DNA from: Hyphomicrobiales bacterium
GTDB lineage: Bacteria > Pseudomonadota > Alphaproteobacteria > Rhizobiales > Beijerinckiaceae
Direction of reading: 5' to 3'
Assembly: GCA_019075865.1 (NCBI GenBank)
Contig: JAGXAN010000001.1
Location: 1-64,000, forward strand
Length of the DNA: 64,000 bases
The notes under the pieces were generated by a model. It saw only the letters and a program-made list of their open reading frames with translations. It made no database searches and was not told the DNA's origin. Position numbers and translations under genes: made by a program. Below, piece by piece: positions 45,953 to 54,313 of this stretch (positions within the stretch are counted from its first letter, which is position 1; each line of letters opens with the position of its first letter).

Positions 45953-47542
45953 ATGACTGACCATTCACTTTCCGGTGCCATGCTCATTGGCGCGCAGGCC
46001 GTTTACGGTGCCCAAACCAGTTTCCGCGCGATCAATCCCGCTACCGGGCTGGAACTTGAGCCAGTCTTTGGCGGCGGTGGCAAGGGTGAGGTGGACCGCG
46101 CCTGCAATTTGGCCTGGGCGGCTTTTGACAGCTACCGCGAGACCAGCAATGAAGCGCGTGCCACCTTCCTTGAAACCATCGCCAGCGAAATTCTGGCGCT
46201 GGGGGATGCGCTGATCGAGCGTGCCGTGGCCGAAAGCGGCTTGCCACGCGGTCGTATCGAGGGTGAACGCGGTCGCACCATGGGCCAACTGCAGATGTTT
46301 GCGGCGTTGGTTCGCGAAGGCAGTTTCGTGGATGCGCGCATTGACCCGGCCTTGCCCGATCGCAAACCGCTGCCGCGCGTTGACATTCGCCAGCGGCACA
46401 TTGCGCTGGGGCCGGTCGGCGTGTTTGGGGCCAGCAATTTCCCGCTGGCGTTTTCAGTGGCGGGAGGTGACACCGCCTCCGCCCTTGCCGCAGGCTGCCC
46501 GGTGGTGGTCAAGGCTCACTCGGCCCACCCCGGCACGTCCGAACTCGTGGGTCGGGCCATTCAGGCGGCCATTGCCAAATGCGGTCTGCCCGAAGGCGTG
46601 TTCTCCATGCTGTTTGGCGCGGGCACTGATGTGGGCACTGCCTTGGTCGAGCATCCCCACATCAAGGCCATCGGCTTTACGGGTTCACGCATGGGTGGCC
46701 TCGCCTTGATGAAGGCGGCGGCCCTGCGGCCCGAACCTATTCCGGTTTATGCCGAAATGAGCAGCATCAATCCGGTTTTGCTCATGCCCGCAGCATTGAA
46801 GGCGCGGGCGGTGCATATGGCGCGCGATTTTGTTGGCTCGCTGACCTTGGGTGCAGGCCAGTTCTGCACCAACCCCGGCCTGCTGCTGGCGGTTGACGGG
46901 CCTGATCTGGATGCTTTTTTGGAAGCGGCAGCGTCCGTGCTCTCAGCCAGCGCGCCCGCAACCATGCTCACCCCAAACATTTGCCGCGCCTATACGGGGG
47001 GTGTTGCCCGCCTTGCCGCCTATGCGGGGGTGAAGCAGGTGGCGCAGGGTCTGGCACCCAATGGACCCAATCAGGGCCAGGGTGCCCTGTTTGTCACCGA
47101 TGCCGCAGCTTTTGCAGCCAATGCGCATCTGGGGGACGAAATTTTTGGCGCGGCGGCGCTGGTCATTCGTTGCCCCGACGTTGCCGCCATGCGCGCATTG
47201 GCCGAGAAGCTCGAAGGCCAGCTGACCGCCACCGTGCAAATGGATGCGGCCGACACCGCGCTGGTGCGCACATTGTTGCCAACGCTGGAGCGCCGTGTGG
47301 GCCGCATTCTCATCAATGGCTATCCGACCGGCGTCGAGGTCAATGATGCCATGGTGCACGGCGGTCCGTTTCCGGCCACCTCGGACGCGCGCTCCACTTC
47401 GGTTGGCACTTTGGCGATACAGCGTTTTCTGCGCCCGGTCGCCTATCAGAATTTCCCCGATGAATTGCTCCCCGCGGCGCTGCAGGACGCCAACCCATCG
47501 CACCTCTGGCGACGCCGCAACAGCCAGTTCGGGCGTGACTGA
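45953..47542 (+). CDS. 2,5-dioxovalerate (alpha-ketoglutarate semialdehyde) dehydrogenase
   Basis: A 529-residue ALDH of the KGSADH subgroup, which oxidises 2,5-dioxopentanoate to 2-oxoglutarate in pentose and glucarate pathways. Diagnostic blocks are [20 protein letters not shown] with the catalytic Asn, [32 protein letters not shown] with the Glu, and [15 protein letters not shown] with the Cys. The C-terminal [16 protein letters not shown] is specific to this group. The ATG at 45953 follows CGAGG by five bases; the open frame begins 84 codons earlier without family similarity. Two hundred bases separate it from the kinase gene. Confidence 0.88.
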   Translation: MTDHSLSGAMLIGAQAVYGAQTSFRAINPATGLELEPVFGGGGKGEVDRACNLAWAAFDSYRETSNEARATFLETIASEILALGDALIERAVAESGLPRGRIEGERGRTMGQLQMFAALVREGSFVDARIDPALPDRKPLPRVDIRQRHIALGPVGVFGASNFPLAFSVAGGDTASALAAGCPVVVKAHSAHPGTSELVGRAIQAAIAKCGLPEGVFSMLFGAGTDVGTALVEHPHIKAIGFTGSRMGGLALMKAAALRPEPIPVYAEMSSINPVLLMPAALKARAVHMARDFVGSLTLGAGQFCTNPGLLLAVDGPDLDAFLEAAASVLSASAPATMLTPNICRAYTGGVARLAAYAGVKQVAQGLAPNGPNQGQGALFVTDAAAFAANAHLGDEIFGAAALVIRCPDVAAMRALAEKLEGQLTATVQMDAADTALVRTLLPTLERRVGRILINGYPTGVEVNDAMVHGGPFPATSDARSTSVGTLAIQRFLRPVAYQNFPDELLPAALQDANPSHLWRRRNSQFGRD

Positions 47543-47757
47543 TCTGGCATGTTTCAGGGGTTGGTTGGCGCGCGTAATTGACGAAGGCGCCTTCGCGCAT
47601 GTGCGACACATTCGACCGGCGGGAATGCTGGACTTAGGCTTGTGCGTGCAACAGAATGGGCATTGATCCAGCGCTTTAGCGATGCCTGCCCTCGCACGGC
47701 GAGGTTCCCATCGCTTCGGGCGTTTGACGTTCAAGGTGCTACCCAAGGATTGAAATC

Positions 47758-48096
47758 ATGAGCTACAAAGACGCCAATCACGAAATGCGCCAGCAGGCGA
47801 TTGAATTGTACAAGGCCGCGCCGGAGACGATGCAAGGCTTTCAGTCGATATTGAAATCGGTAAAGTCAGACGGTGCGCTTCCCGCCAAAGTCAAGGAATT
47901 GATGGCCGTGCTGGTTGGCATTACCTCGCGTTGCGAAGGTTGCATCCTTTTTCACCTGCAAAACGCCATCCGCCACGGTGCCACCCGCGCCGAAGTCATT
48001 GAAACGATTTGCGTGGCGGTGGAAATGGGCGGCGGGCCCAGCACGGTTTTCGGCGGCAAAGCCCTCGCCGCCTACGACGAATTCGCAGCCAAATAA
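47758..48096 (+). CDS. carboxymuconolactone decarboxylase/AhpD-like protein
   Basis: A 112-residue CMD-domain protein with the AhpD-type redox motif SRCEGCILFH: Cys59, Cys62 and His66 are present. This favours a peroxidase/disulfide role over true carboxymuconolactone decarboxylase activity. AAGGA precedes the ATG by seven bases. It follows KGSADH after 215 bp, including a perfect palindrome GAAGGCGCCTTC near 47582-47593; whether it belongs to the same regulon is open. Confidence 0.82.
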   Translation: MSYKDANHEMRQQAIELYKAAPETMQGFQSILKSVKSDGALPAKVKELMAVLVGITSRCEGCILFHLQNAIRHGATRAEVIETICVAVEMGGGPSTVFGGKALAAYDEFAAK

Positions 48097-48206
48097 GCCA
48101 GCATTGGCCAGTGGATTTGGTGGAGCCTGCAATTACCCCGCAAGCAGGGCCGCGCCCAGGTCAAATGCGCCCGGCTTGTAACTTGCCGATATCGGGAATC
48201 AAAAAC

Positions 48207-48282
48207 TGGTGCCGCAAGAGGGATTCGAACCCCCGACCCCCTCATTACGAATGAGGTGCTCTACCAGCTGAGCTATTGCGGC
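48207..48282 (-). tRNA. tRNA-Thr (anticodon CGT)
   Basis: A complete cloverleaf on the minus strand. The 7-bp acceptor stem is GCCGCAA/TTGCGGC. The D arm is GCTCAGCTGGTAGAGC, and the anticodon stem CCTCA/TGAGG has loop TTCGTAA. The T arm contains GGTTCGAATCC, and discriminator A is followed by encoded CCA. The anticodon CGT reads the Thr codon ACG. Confidence 0.97.
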
Positions 48283-48342
48283 TTGAATTTTAGGTTGTGT
48301 AGCCGTTTCACGGACGAAAGGCAATATTGCTTTCGCGCACGT

Positions 48343-50022
48343 TTAATGGCGCGACAGAAACCGGAAGCGCTTGGGGGCGGCGGTATCATCAATCTCGCCA
48401 ACTTCATCGAGTTTGTCGGTCTCTCCTGGATCATCGGGCGCCAGCGGCCGCGCAAATATGACTGGTGCGCTGACGGCGCGCGATACCTCGCCCGGTGCCA
48501 CAGCTTTGACGGGGACAGGCGGCATGTCTTTGGCGGCGACGATCGACGCAATAACAGGTGCCGGCGCGACAGCAGCATTGGCAGCTACCGGAGTGGCCAG
48601 TGCTTCGGGCGGATGCGCCGCCTTGGCCTCGTTGTCCATGGGCACGGCGGAAAGCGCCAATGTCGCGGCAGGCGGCTCCAGCGGCGTGCCGGCCGGGTCC
48701 CAATTGCTGGCCGCACCTGTATCCTTGCCCAGTTGCTGCACCGGGCTTGCCCAGACAAAGGCATCGAGCGCGCCGGTCACCGGCGAAGCGGGTGCCCAGA
48801 CCTCCGAAGTGACGCCATCGGCGATCCAGGTCGGATCCCGCCGCGCCCGCGAAGCCCGCGCCAGCCATTCGCGCACGGCACCGACATGGCCAAATTCCTT
48901 GTCTTCGAGTTCGGCCATGGTCAGGCAGAAGCGCACCGTTGGCGGTTGCTCCTGAAACTGCCGTTCCAATTCGGCAAGGCTCGTCCGGGCAGCGGCAAAA
49001 TCACGCGCATCGATGGCGGCGCGAGCCACGGTCAAAAGACTTTCCGGATCACTGGGCTTCAATCGGGCCAGCGTTTTGGCGCGGGTCAGCCGGTCGCTGG
49101 TGGAATCGCCCGGCCGCACATCCAGATAGACGCGGGCAATGTCCGGGTGCGGGCCCTCGATCCAGGCATTTTCCAGAAGCTTGCTGGCGCGGCGCAAGTC
49201 ACCCCGGCGCGCCAGAAGCCGTCCGGCGAGCACAGCGGCTGGCACGAGGCCGGGCGCATTTTTCAGTGCGCTGCGGGCAAACTGCAACGCCTGCTCGGGG
49301 TCGGTCTGGTTCTTTTCGAGAGCAATGGCGGTCTGCAAAACGGCCCGTTGGCGATTGGCAGTGGCTTTGTCGAGGGTTTTGTGGCGGGCACTTTCCTCAA
49401 CGCTGGCCAGCGCAGCCTGCCAGTCTGACTGGCCAATATGATGTTCGAGCACCGCTTGCGACGCCCACGGCAGCGCCGCAATCTGGTGTGCCTGATGCGC
49501 AAATTGTGCGGAAGCTGCGTTATCACCGCGTCTTTTGGCTTCGATATGCAAACCGCGCAGGCCCAGAACCCGGGTTTCCGGGCTTTCCAGCATTTGCGTA
49601 AACGCCGCCTCGGCACCCTTGCGGTCCCCGGCCATTTGCGCCGATTGCGCCTGCAACAGGAGTGTCATCGGTTCGTTCGGCATCAATCGCGCCAGATCGT
49701 CACTGGCCTGGCGCGCACGCTTGGCGTCCCCAGCCCCCGCAGCCACCATGCCGCGCGACAGGGTCATCATCCCCTTTTTCCGGCGGCGCGCCTGACTGGT
49801 CAGCGAAACCAGCGACGGCAATCGCAGAAGGAACCGCAACAGGCCCCAAATCAGGCTGATCACCAGTGCCAGCGCCACCAGCCCAACGAGGCCAACCCCG
49901 ATGGATGTCGAATATTGCGCGCCATGAAATGTCATGGCGATTTGGCCGGGCTGTTCTATCAGCCACGATGCCCCATAGGCGAACGCCGTCACCACGACGA
50001 TGAAGATAAAGGCACGGATCAT
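48343..50022 (-). CDS. hemY: HemY-like inner-membrane TPR protein
   Basis: A 559-residue protein with two N-terminal transmembrane helices (about 2-16 and 42-66) around a short conserved loop, EQPGQIAMTFHGAQYSTSIG, and the family mark RLPSLVSLTSQARRRKKG. A long TPR region follows, and then an Ala/Pro-rich tail ending KRFRFLSRH. HemY is associated with tetrapyrrole synthesis genes in proteobacteria; its molecular function is unclear. It is 112 bp downstream of mic60 on the same strand. The usual hemC and hemD are not in this neighbourhood. Confidence 0.85.
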   Translation of the reverse strand: MIRAFIFIVVVTAFAYGASWLIEQPGQIAMTFHGAQYSTSIGVGLVGLVALALVISLIWGLLRFLLRLPSLVSLTSQARRRKKGMMTLSRGMVAAGAGDAKRARQASDDLARLMPNEPMTLLLQAQSAQMAGDRKGAEAAFTQMLESPETRVLGLRGLHIEAKRRGDNAASAQFAHQAHQIAALPWASQAVLEHHIGQSDWQAALASVEESARHKTLDKATANRQRAVLQTAIALEKNQTDPEQALQFARSALKNAPGLVPAAVLAGRLLARRGDLRRASKLLENAWIEGPHPDIARVYLDVRPGDSTSDRLTRAKTLARLKPSDPESLLTVARAAIDARDFAAARTSLAELERQFQEQPPTVRFCLTMAELEDKEFGHVGAVREWLARASRARRDPTWIADGVTSEVWAPASPVTGALDAFVWASPVQQLGKDTGAASNWDPAGTPLEPPAATLALSAVPMDNEAKAAHPPEALATPVAANAAVAPAPVIASIVAAKDMPPVPVKAVAPGEVSRAVSAPVIFARPLAPDDPGETDKLDEVGEIDDTAAPKRFRFLSRH

Positions 50023-50134
50023 GGCATCCTCGCGATTGCAAAATAAACGGGAAAAAAACGCTCAATCAGAAATGAAAATTCGGGTTGGCAGGCAATGGTT
50101 GCACGGCTCGTTGCGCGGCATGGGGCGAGAAATG

Positions 50135-51436
50135 TCATGGTTTGGCACCCTCGGCATTGGCGTTCGGTGTGGCCATGGCGGCAATCGCACCGTTCAAAAT
50201 CTTAGTCGCGGCGGTCTGCGCCGCTTGCCGCGCATCCAGCCCGCTCGCCCAATCACTGCCCAGACCTTGCGTTGCGGCGGGCAGGCTATGCCACAGGGTC
50301 AGGGCCTGATCGGCATGGCCCGCCTGCAACTCAGCCTCTACCTGCGAAGCGATGGCGGTGGGCGAATGCCCGGCTTGCACGCCTACCGGGCGCACTTTCA
50401 CCAAGCTGGCGGCTTTGGAAACCAGCCAGCCCATCGTGTCATGGGTGGCGGGCGGTGGCGGCGCACTGGCGGCGGTAATCTTTTCCATGACCGGCGCGAA
50501 GGCTTTGGCCAATTCGCGCGCGTCGGGTGCACCTTTTTCAGCGATTTTGGCAAGCGGCGTCAATTGCTCGTCCGGCACGTGCAATTCCTGCAGCGCTTTC
50601 AATTCAAGCGGGAAGGGCCGGCTCTGGTCGATCGCGCGCAGGGTGCTTTGTGCTATCTCGGCCAGCGCCGCCGCATTGGGGGTGGAAGCGATCTTGGCGA
50701 TCTGCGTTTTCTGGGCGGCGAGGTCGGCCACAATTGGCGGCAGGGCTTGATCCACCTTGTCGATCCGGCTTTGCAGATTGGCCAATATATTAGATGAAAC
50801 ACTCGGCGGGGCGCTGGAGGCGGGGCCGGGTTCTGCCCGCACGAGGGCGGGGCTGGCAGGGCTCGCCGCCGCAACCGGAGCCGCCTGCAACGCGGCCACC
50901 TGCTTTTGCAGCGCGGCAATCGTGGTTTGCGACTGCGCCTTGAAGTCAGAAAAATCGTGGGCCTGATTACGCACTGCGTTTTGCAGGGTGCCGATTTCGG
51001 TTTCCGGGTCGTTGATCATGTGCAGGGCGATGGAGCCGAGCAAGGCGACACCGGCACCCGCCAGAACCGCGAAAGCGACGCTGGAGCGCGGCTTGCCGGT
51101 AGCTTTGGTGGCAGCCGGGTTCGCGGCTTTGGCATTGGCGGCGGTTGCGCTTTCAGCGCTGGCACTTGCAGGCTTGGCCGACGTGGCACCAGAAGCGGGG
51201 GGTGCGGCGTTGGGCGATGCCGCGGGGGTACCCGGTTTCGTGGTTTGCGCTGGTTTGGGTGGGCTTCCGGCGGCTGGCGGCACATTGGCGACGGCGGGTT
51301 CATGCACCGTGCTGGCAACCACCTTGGCGTCGATGGTTTGCGGCTCGCGCCAGCCCGCGCCCTTGGTGGCAGTGCCCGTCGATGCAGGTGTCTTGCCGGA
51401 TTTATCTTCGCCGCTCGATTTATCGTCGCTGCTCAT
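50135..51436 (-). CDS. Mic60/mitofilin homologue
   Basis: A 433-residue bitopic inner-membrane protein. A cytoplasmic Ala/Pro/Lys-rich N-terminus of about 118 residues is followed by one transmembrane helix (about 119-141, VAFAVLAGAGVALLGSIAL). A coiled coil (about 145-190) and a C-terminal mitofilin-like domain rich in short helices (from about residue 350, with LQAGHADQALTLWHSLP) complete it. In alphaproteobacteria this is the homologue of mitochondrial MICOS subunit Mic60, which shapes intracytoplasmic membranes. Adjacency to hemY is the known conserved context. Confidence 0.8.
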   Translation of the reverse strand: MSSDDKSSGEDKSGKTPASTGTATKGAGWREPQTIDAKVVASTVHEPAVANVPPAAGSPPKPAQTTKPGTPAASPNAAPPASGATSAKPASASAESATAANAKAANPAATKATGKPRSSVAFAVLAGAGVALLGSIALHMINDPETEIGTLQNAVRNQAHDFSDFKAQSQTTIAALQKQVAALQAAPVAAASPASPALVRAEPGPASSAPPSVSSNILANLQSRIDKVDQALPPIVADLAAQKTQIAKIASTPNAAALAEIAQSTLRAIDQSRPFPLELKALQELHVPDEQLTPLAKIAEKGAPDARELAKAFAPVMEKITAASAPPPPATHDTMGWLVSKAASLVKVRPVGVQAGHSPTAIASQVEAELQAGHADQALTLWHSLPAATQGLGSDWASGLDARQAAQTAATKILNGAIAAMATPNANAEGAKP

Positions 51437-51543
51437 GGAAGGCCAACCTCTAGAAAATGAACCAAGGACTTGAAATTCTTGAAATCAGGGCCCGATAACC
51501 GGGCCAAAACGCATAATTCAGTTGTTCTTGCCAGATGTCTCCG

Positions 51544-52428
51544 TCAGGCAGTCTCGCGCATTGCGATCGCCTGCGCCACACTCACAGTGCGCTCTGCCAT
51601 TTCGGCATGCAAGCGCTCGACCATCCGCCCATCCAGTTGGATCGCGCCTTTGCCGGCGTTTTCCGGGCTGGCAAAAGCCGTAACAATGCTTTTCGCCCAA
51701 GCGATTTCGGCGATTGAGGGCGCAAAAATCTCGTTGCAAACCGCTACCTGGCTGGGGTGGATCAGCGTTTTGCCATCCATCCCGAATTCCAGACCCTGCT
51801 GGCATTCCTCACGGAAGCCGGCGGCATTGGCAATGTCATTATAAACGCCGTCGAGCACCTCGACGCCATGCGCGCGCGCCGCGGCAATGCACATCGACAG
51901 CCAGGCCAGCATTGGCACCCGGCCCGGCACAAGGCGCGCCCGGGTTTCCTTGGCCAAGTCATTGGTGCCAATCACGAAAACATCGAGCCGCGACATGGGA
52001 TCGGCGCTGGCCCGCGCAATCGCGTCAATATTCAAAATGGCCAAGGGGGTCTCGATCATCGCCCACAGTCGCGTCCGCTCAGGGGCACCCGCTTCGCGCA
52101 ACGCCTTGGCCACCATCATGATTTCGCCCGGGCTCGAAACTTTGGGTACCAAAATCGCATGCGGACCGAGCGGCGCGATGGTCACAAGATCCTCGACGCC
52201 CCAATCGCTCTGGGTCGCATTGAGGCGCACCACGAGTTCACTCTGGCCGTAACCGCCCTCACGAACCGCCTTGGCGACAAGCTGCCGCGCTTCTGCCTTG
52301 GCGGCGGGCACCACCGAATCCTCAAGGTCGAGAATCAGCACATCGGCAGCCAGCGATTTGGCTTTTTCCAACGCCCGTGCATTGGAGCCGGGCATATAAA
52401 GTGCCGAGCGGCGTGGCTTAAATTGCAT
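51544..52428 (-). CDS. CitE-like CoA ester lyase (HpcH/HpaI family)
   Basis: A 294-residue TIM-barrel lyase of the citrate-lyase beta/malyl-CoA lyase group. Conserved blocks are RSALYMPGSNARALEKA, ILDLEDSVVPAAKAEAR with metal and CoA contacts, VRLNA, ETPLAILNIDAIA and GTNDLAKETRA. It probably cleaves or condenses a 3-hydroxyacyl-CoA; the substrate is unknown. The ATG at 52428 follows GGAG by six bases; a TTG at 52440 is rejected. It lies 12 bp after the ornithine-cyclodeaminase-family gene in one operon. Confidence 0.87.
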   Translation of the reverse strand: MQFKPRRSALYMPGSNARALEKAKSLAADVLILDLEDSVVPAAKAEARQLVAKAVREGGYGQSELVVRLNATQSDWGVEDLVTIAPLGPHAILVPKVSSPGEIMMVAKALREAGAPERTRLWAMIETPLAILNIDAIARASADPMSRLDVFVIGTNDLAKETRARLVPGRVPMLAWLSMCIAAARAHGVEVLDGVYNDIANAAGFREECQQGLEFGMDGKTLIHPSQVAVCNEIFAPSIAEIAWAKSIVTAFASPENAGKGAIQLDGRMVERLHAEMAERTVSVAQAIAMRETA

Positions 52429-52440
52429 CTTCTTCTCCAA

Positions 52441-53418
52441 TCAACGAATTTCTACGGCATAAGCATCCGGTATAATGCCCGGTGTCATGCGCTGCCAGAC
52501 CAGGGCGGCAGCCGCCAAATCCTCAACCGCCGCGCCCAAAGACTTGAAAAGCGTGATTTCATCTTCATCGCGGCGACCTTGGCAATCTCCCCGACAAAGC
52601 CCGGAGAGATCACCTATCACCGCTTTGTCTTGGATCACGCCTTTGCTGATTGCAATGGCTATGTCACCGCCTTCGGTCAAGGCAGCGGGCGTGTCGAGGT
52701 AAACGGACGCGCGACAAATGGTATCATCGTCCACTTCGCGCATGGCGGGTGTGAATGCACCCACCAGATCAAGATGCGTGCCGGGCTTGAGCCATTCACC
52801 GCGCACCAGCGGTTCTCGGGATAGAGTAGCGCAACTGATAATGTCGGCGCTGGCGCAAGCCGCCTGCAAATCATCACTGACCGAAACGGTATAAGAAGCG
52901 CCTGCCATTTGCGCTGCAAGCTGAAGCGCCCGCGCGCCATTATGGTTCCAGATGGTCACATGGCGCAACGGCCGGACGCTGGCATGGGCGCGGATCAGAA
53001 ACGGCGCGAGGCTGCCAGCACCCACCATCGTCAAGGTCTCAGCCCCGGCGCGCGCCAGATATTGCGCCGCCAGTGCCGAGGCGGCCGCCGTGCGCCACTG
53101 GGTCAGCCGCGCACCATCCAGCACCGCCAGCGGCGCGCCGGTATGGCCCGATTGCAGCACATACAGCCCATTGACCGCAGGCAGCCCGAGCGCGCCATTG
53201 CCGGGAAAGACGCTGACGATCTTGGTGCCCATTACCGCGTTCGGTTGCGGTGTGCCTTGCGTCCATGCCGGCATCAACAGCAATGTCGCCTCGCCGAGCC
53301 CATAATGCAGGCGTTCCGGCGCAGACATCCCCCCGGCAAAAGCCAGGCGGAGCGCTTCACGCAGGCCGGGAAAATCCAGCACACGATCCATTTCATCTGC
53401 GGATATGACGCGCGGCAT
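52441..53418 (-). CDS. ornithine cyclodeaminase/mu-crystallin family protein
   Basis: A 325-residue NAD(P)-binding protein of the OCD/mu-crystallin family. Conserved parts are VMGTKIVSVFPGN, LAVLDGARLTQWRTAAASALAA, in which the Arg and Thr mark the substrate pocket, a degenerate dinucleotide motif VGAGSLAPFLIRAH, and GTHLDLVGAFTPAMREVDDD with the catalytic-type Asp. Family members are ornithine cyclodeaminases, ketimine reductases or alanine/other amino acid dehydrogenases, so the reaction is uncertain. Pairing with a CitE-like lyase suggests a small catabolic module. Confidence 0.85.
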   Translation of the reverse strand: MPRVISADEMDRVLDFPGLREALRLAFAGGMSAPERLHYGLGEATLLLMPAWTQGTPQPNAVMGTKIVSVFPGNGALGLPAVNGLYVLQSGHTGAPLAVLDGARLTQWRTAAASALAAQYLARAGAETLTMVGAGSLAPFLIRAHASVRPLRHVTIWNHNGARALQLAAQMAGASYTVSVSDDLQAACASADIISCATLSREPLVRGEWLKPGTHLDLVGAFTPAMREVDDDTICRASVYLDTPAALTEGGDIAIAISKGVIQDKAVIGDLSGLCRGDCQGRRDEDEITLFKSLGAAVEDLAAAALVWQRMTPGIIPDAYAVEIR

Positions 53419-53433
53419 GGGCTCCCCGCTGTT

Positions 53434-53751
53434 TCAGGGTGTCGTGGTCGTCAAGCTCTGCGACACAGGTGCCGCGGCCGCACCACGCAATTGCTCGGCC
53501 TCTGCCCGAGCCTGGCGGGCCCCACGCCGATGCTTGCTCTGCCCAAGCCATGTTGAAATGCCGCCGATCAATACGCCAAGCGCAACCGCCAGAAGAATGA
53601 CCAGAAACAATGGCATGGCAAAGCCGCCAGCATGTGCAGCGCCCGCGAATGGGTCAAACGACAGGTTGACCATTTCGCGATTGGCCAGAGCCAGCGCGAT
53701 TACCGGCACGCCGACCACCAGCATCAAGACCAGTTTGAGAAAGGCTTTCAT
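53434..53751 (-). CDS. lapA: LapA-family (DUF1049) membrane protein
   Basis: A 105-residue protein with two transmembrane helices (about 2-23 and 45-67) and a cytoplasmic basic/Ala-rich tail. ALANREMVNLSFDP between the helices is the family mark. In enterobacteria LapA assists regulation of LPS synthesis; here the role is inferred. The ATG at 53751 follows GAGGG; an upstream in-frame start would add seven residues. It sits in the order rpsA, sppA, ihfB, lapA on the minus strand. Confidence 0.82.
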   Translation of the reverse strand: MKAFLKLVLMLVVGVPVIALALANREMVNLSFDPFAGAAHAGGFAMPLFLVILLAVALGVLIGGISTWLGQSKHRRGARQARAEAEQLRGAAAAPVSQSLTTTTP

Positions 53752-53859
53752 CTTACCCTCTGTGATAACCACCCCTGTTGCGCCATGATTTTGTCAATGG
53801 CCCCAGCATGGGCTCTTTCTGCCGGAAACAAGGCAACGGGGCACAAAGAAAGTCAACAG

Positions 53860-53912
53860 TCCAAATTGTCACTTTGGTGCGGAATGGCCACACTTTGGAT
53901 GGACAATCTGGA
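53860..53912. repeat. 11-bp inverted repeat between ihfB and lapA
   Basis: TCCAAATTGTC (53860-53870) and GACAATCTGGA (53902-53912) are inverted with one mismatch, separated by 31 bp. They lie in the 196-bp gap upstream of lapA. This could be a paired binding site or an mRNA stem; no regulator is assigned. Confidence 0.4.
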
Positions 53913-53947
53913 TTGTGTCCCGGCGCGATTATTTGGCAGGCAGGGTT

Positions 53948-54238
53948 TTAGGCGTGCGAATCGCGGTTCAATCGATCGCGCATTTCCTTGCCGGTCTTGA
54001 AAAACGGTGCGACCTTCTGGTCAACAGCAACGCTCGCGCCCGTGCGCGGATTGCGGCCCAGTCTGGAGCCGCGCTTCTTGACTGAAAACGCGCCAAACCC
54101 ACGCAACTCGACACGGTCCCCACGCGTCAGTGCAGCGGTGATTTCATCAAGGATGGCGTTGATAATTTTCTCAACGTCTCTCTGGTAGATGTGCGGATTT
54201 TTCTGGCACAATTGCTGTACCAATTCGGATTTGATCAT
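53948..54238 (-). CDS. ihfB: integration host factor beta subunit
   Basis: A 96-residue DNA-bending protein of the HU/IHF family, pairing with Ihf[14 protein letters not shown] and the beta-arm [12 protein letters not shown] with the intercalating proline are intact, and [15 protein letters not shown] begins the alpha subdomain. Gene order after rpsA/sppA is usual for alphaproteobacteria. Confidence 0.95.
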   Translation of the reverse strand: MIKSELVQQLCQKNPHIYQRDVEKIINAILDEITAALTRGDRVELRGFGAFSVKKRGSRLGRNPRTGASVAVDQKVAPFFKTGKEMRDRLNRDSHA

Positions 54239-54313
54239 TTCCCCAGACTTCCCACAGTATTCGCAATAAACTCATTCAAAATAAAGCTTGTTCACAATCT
54301 TGCATTTCAAGCG

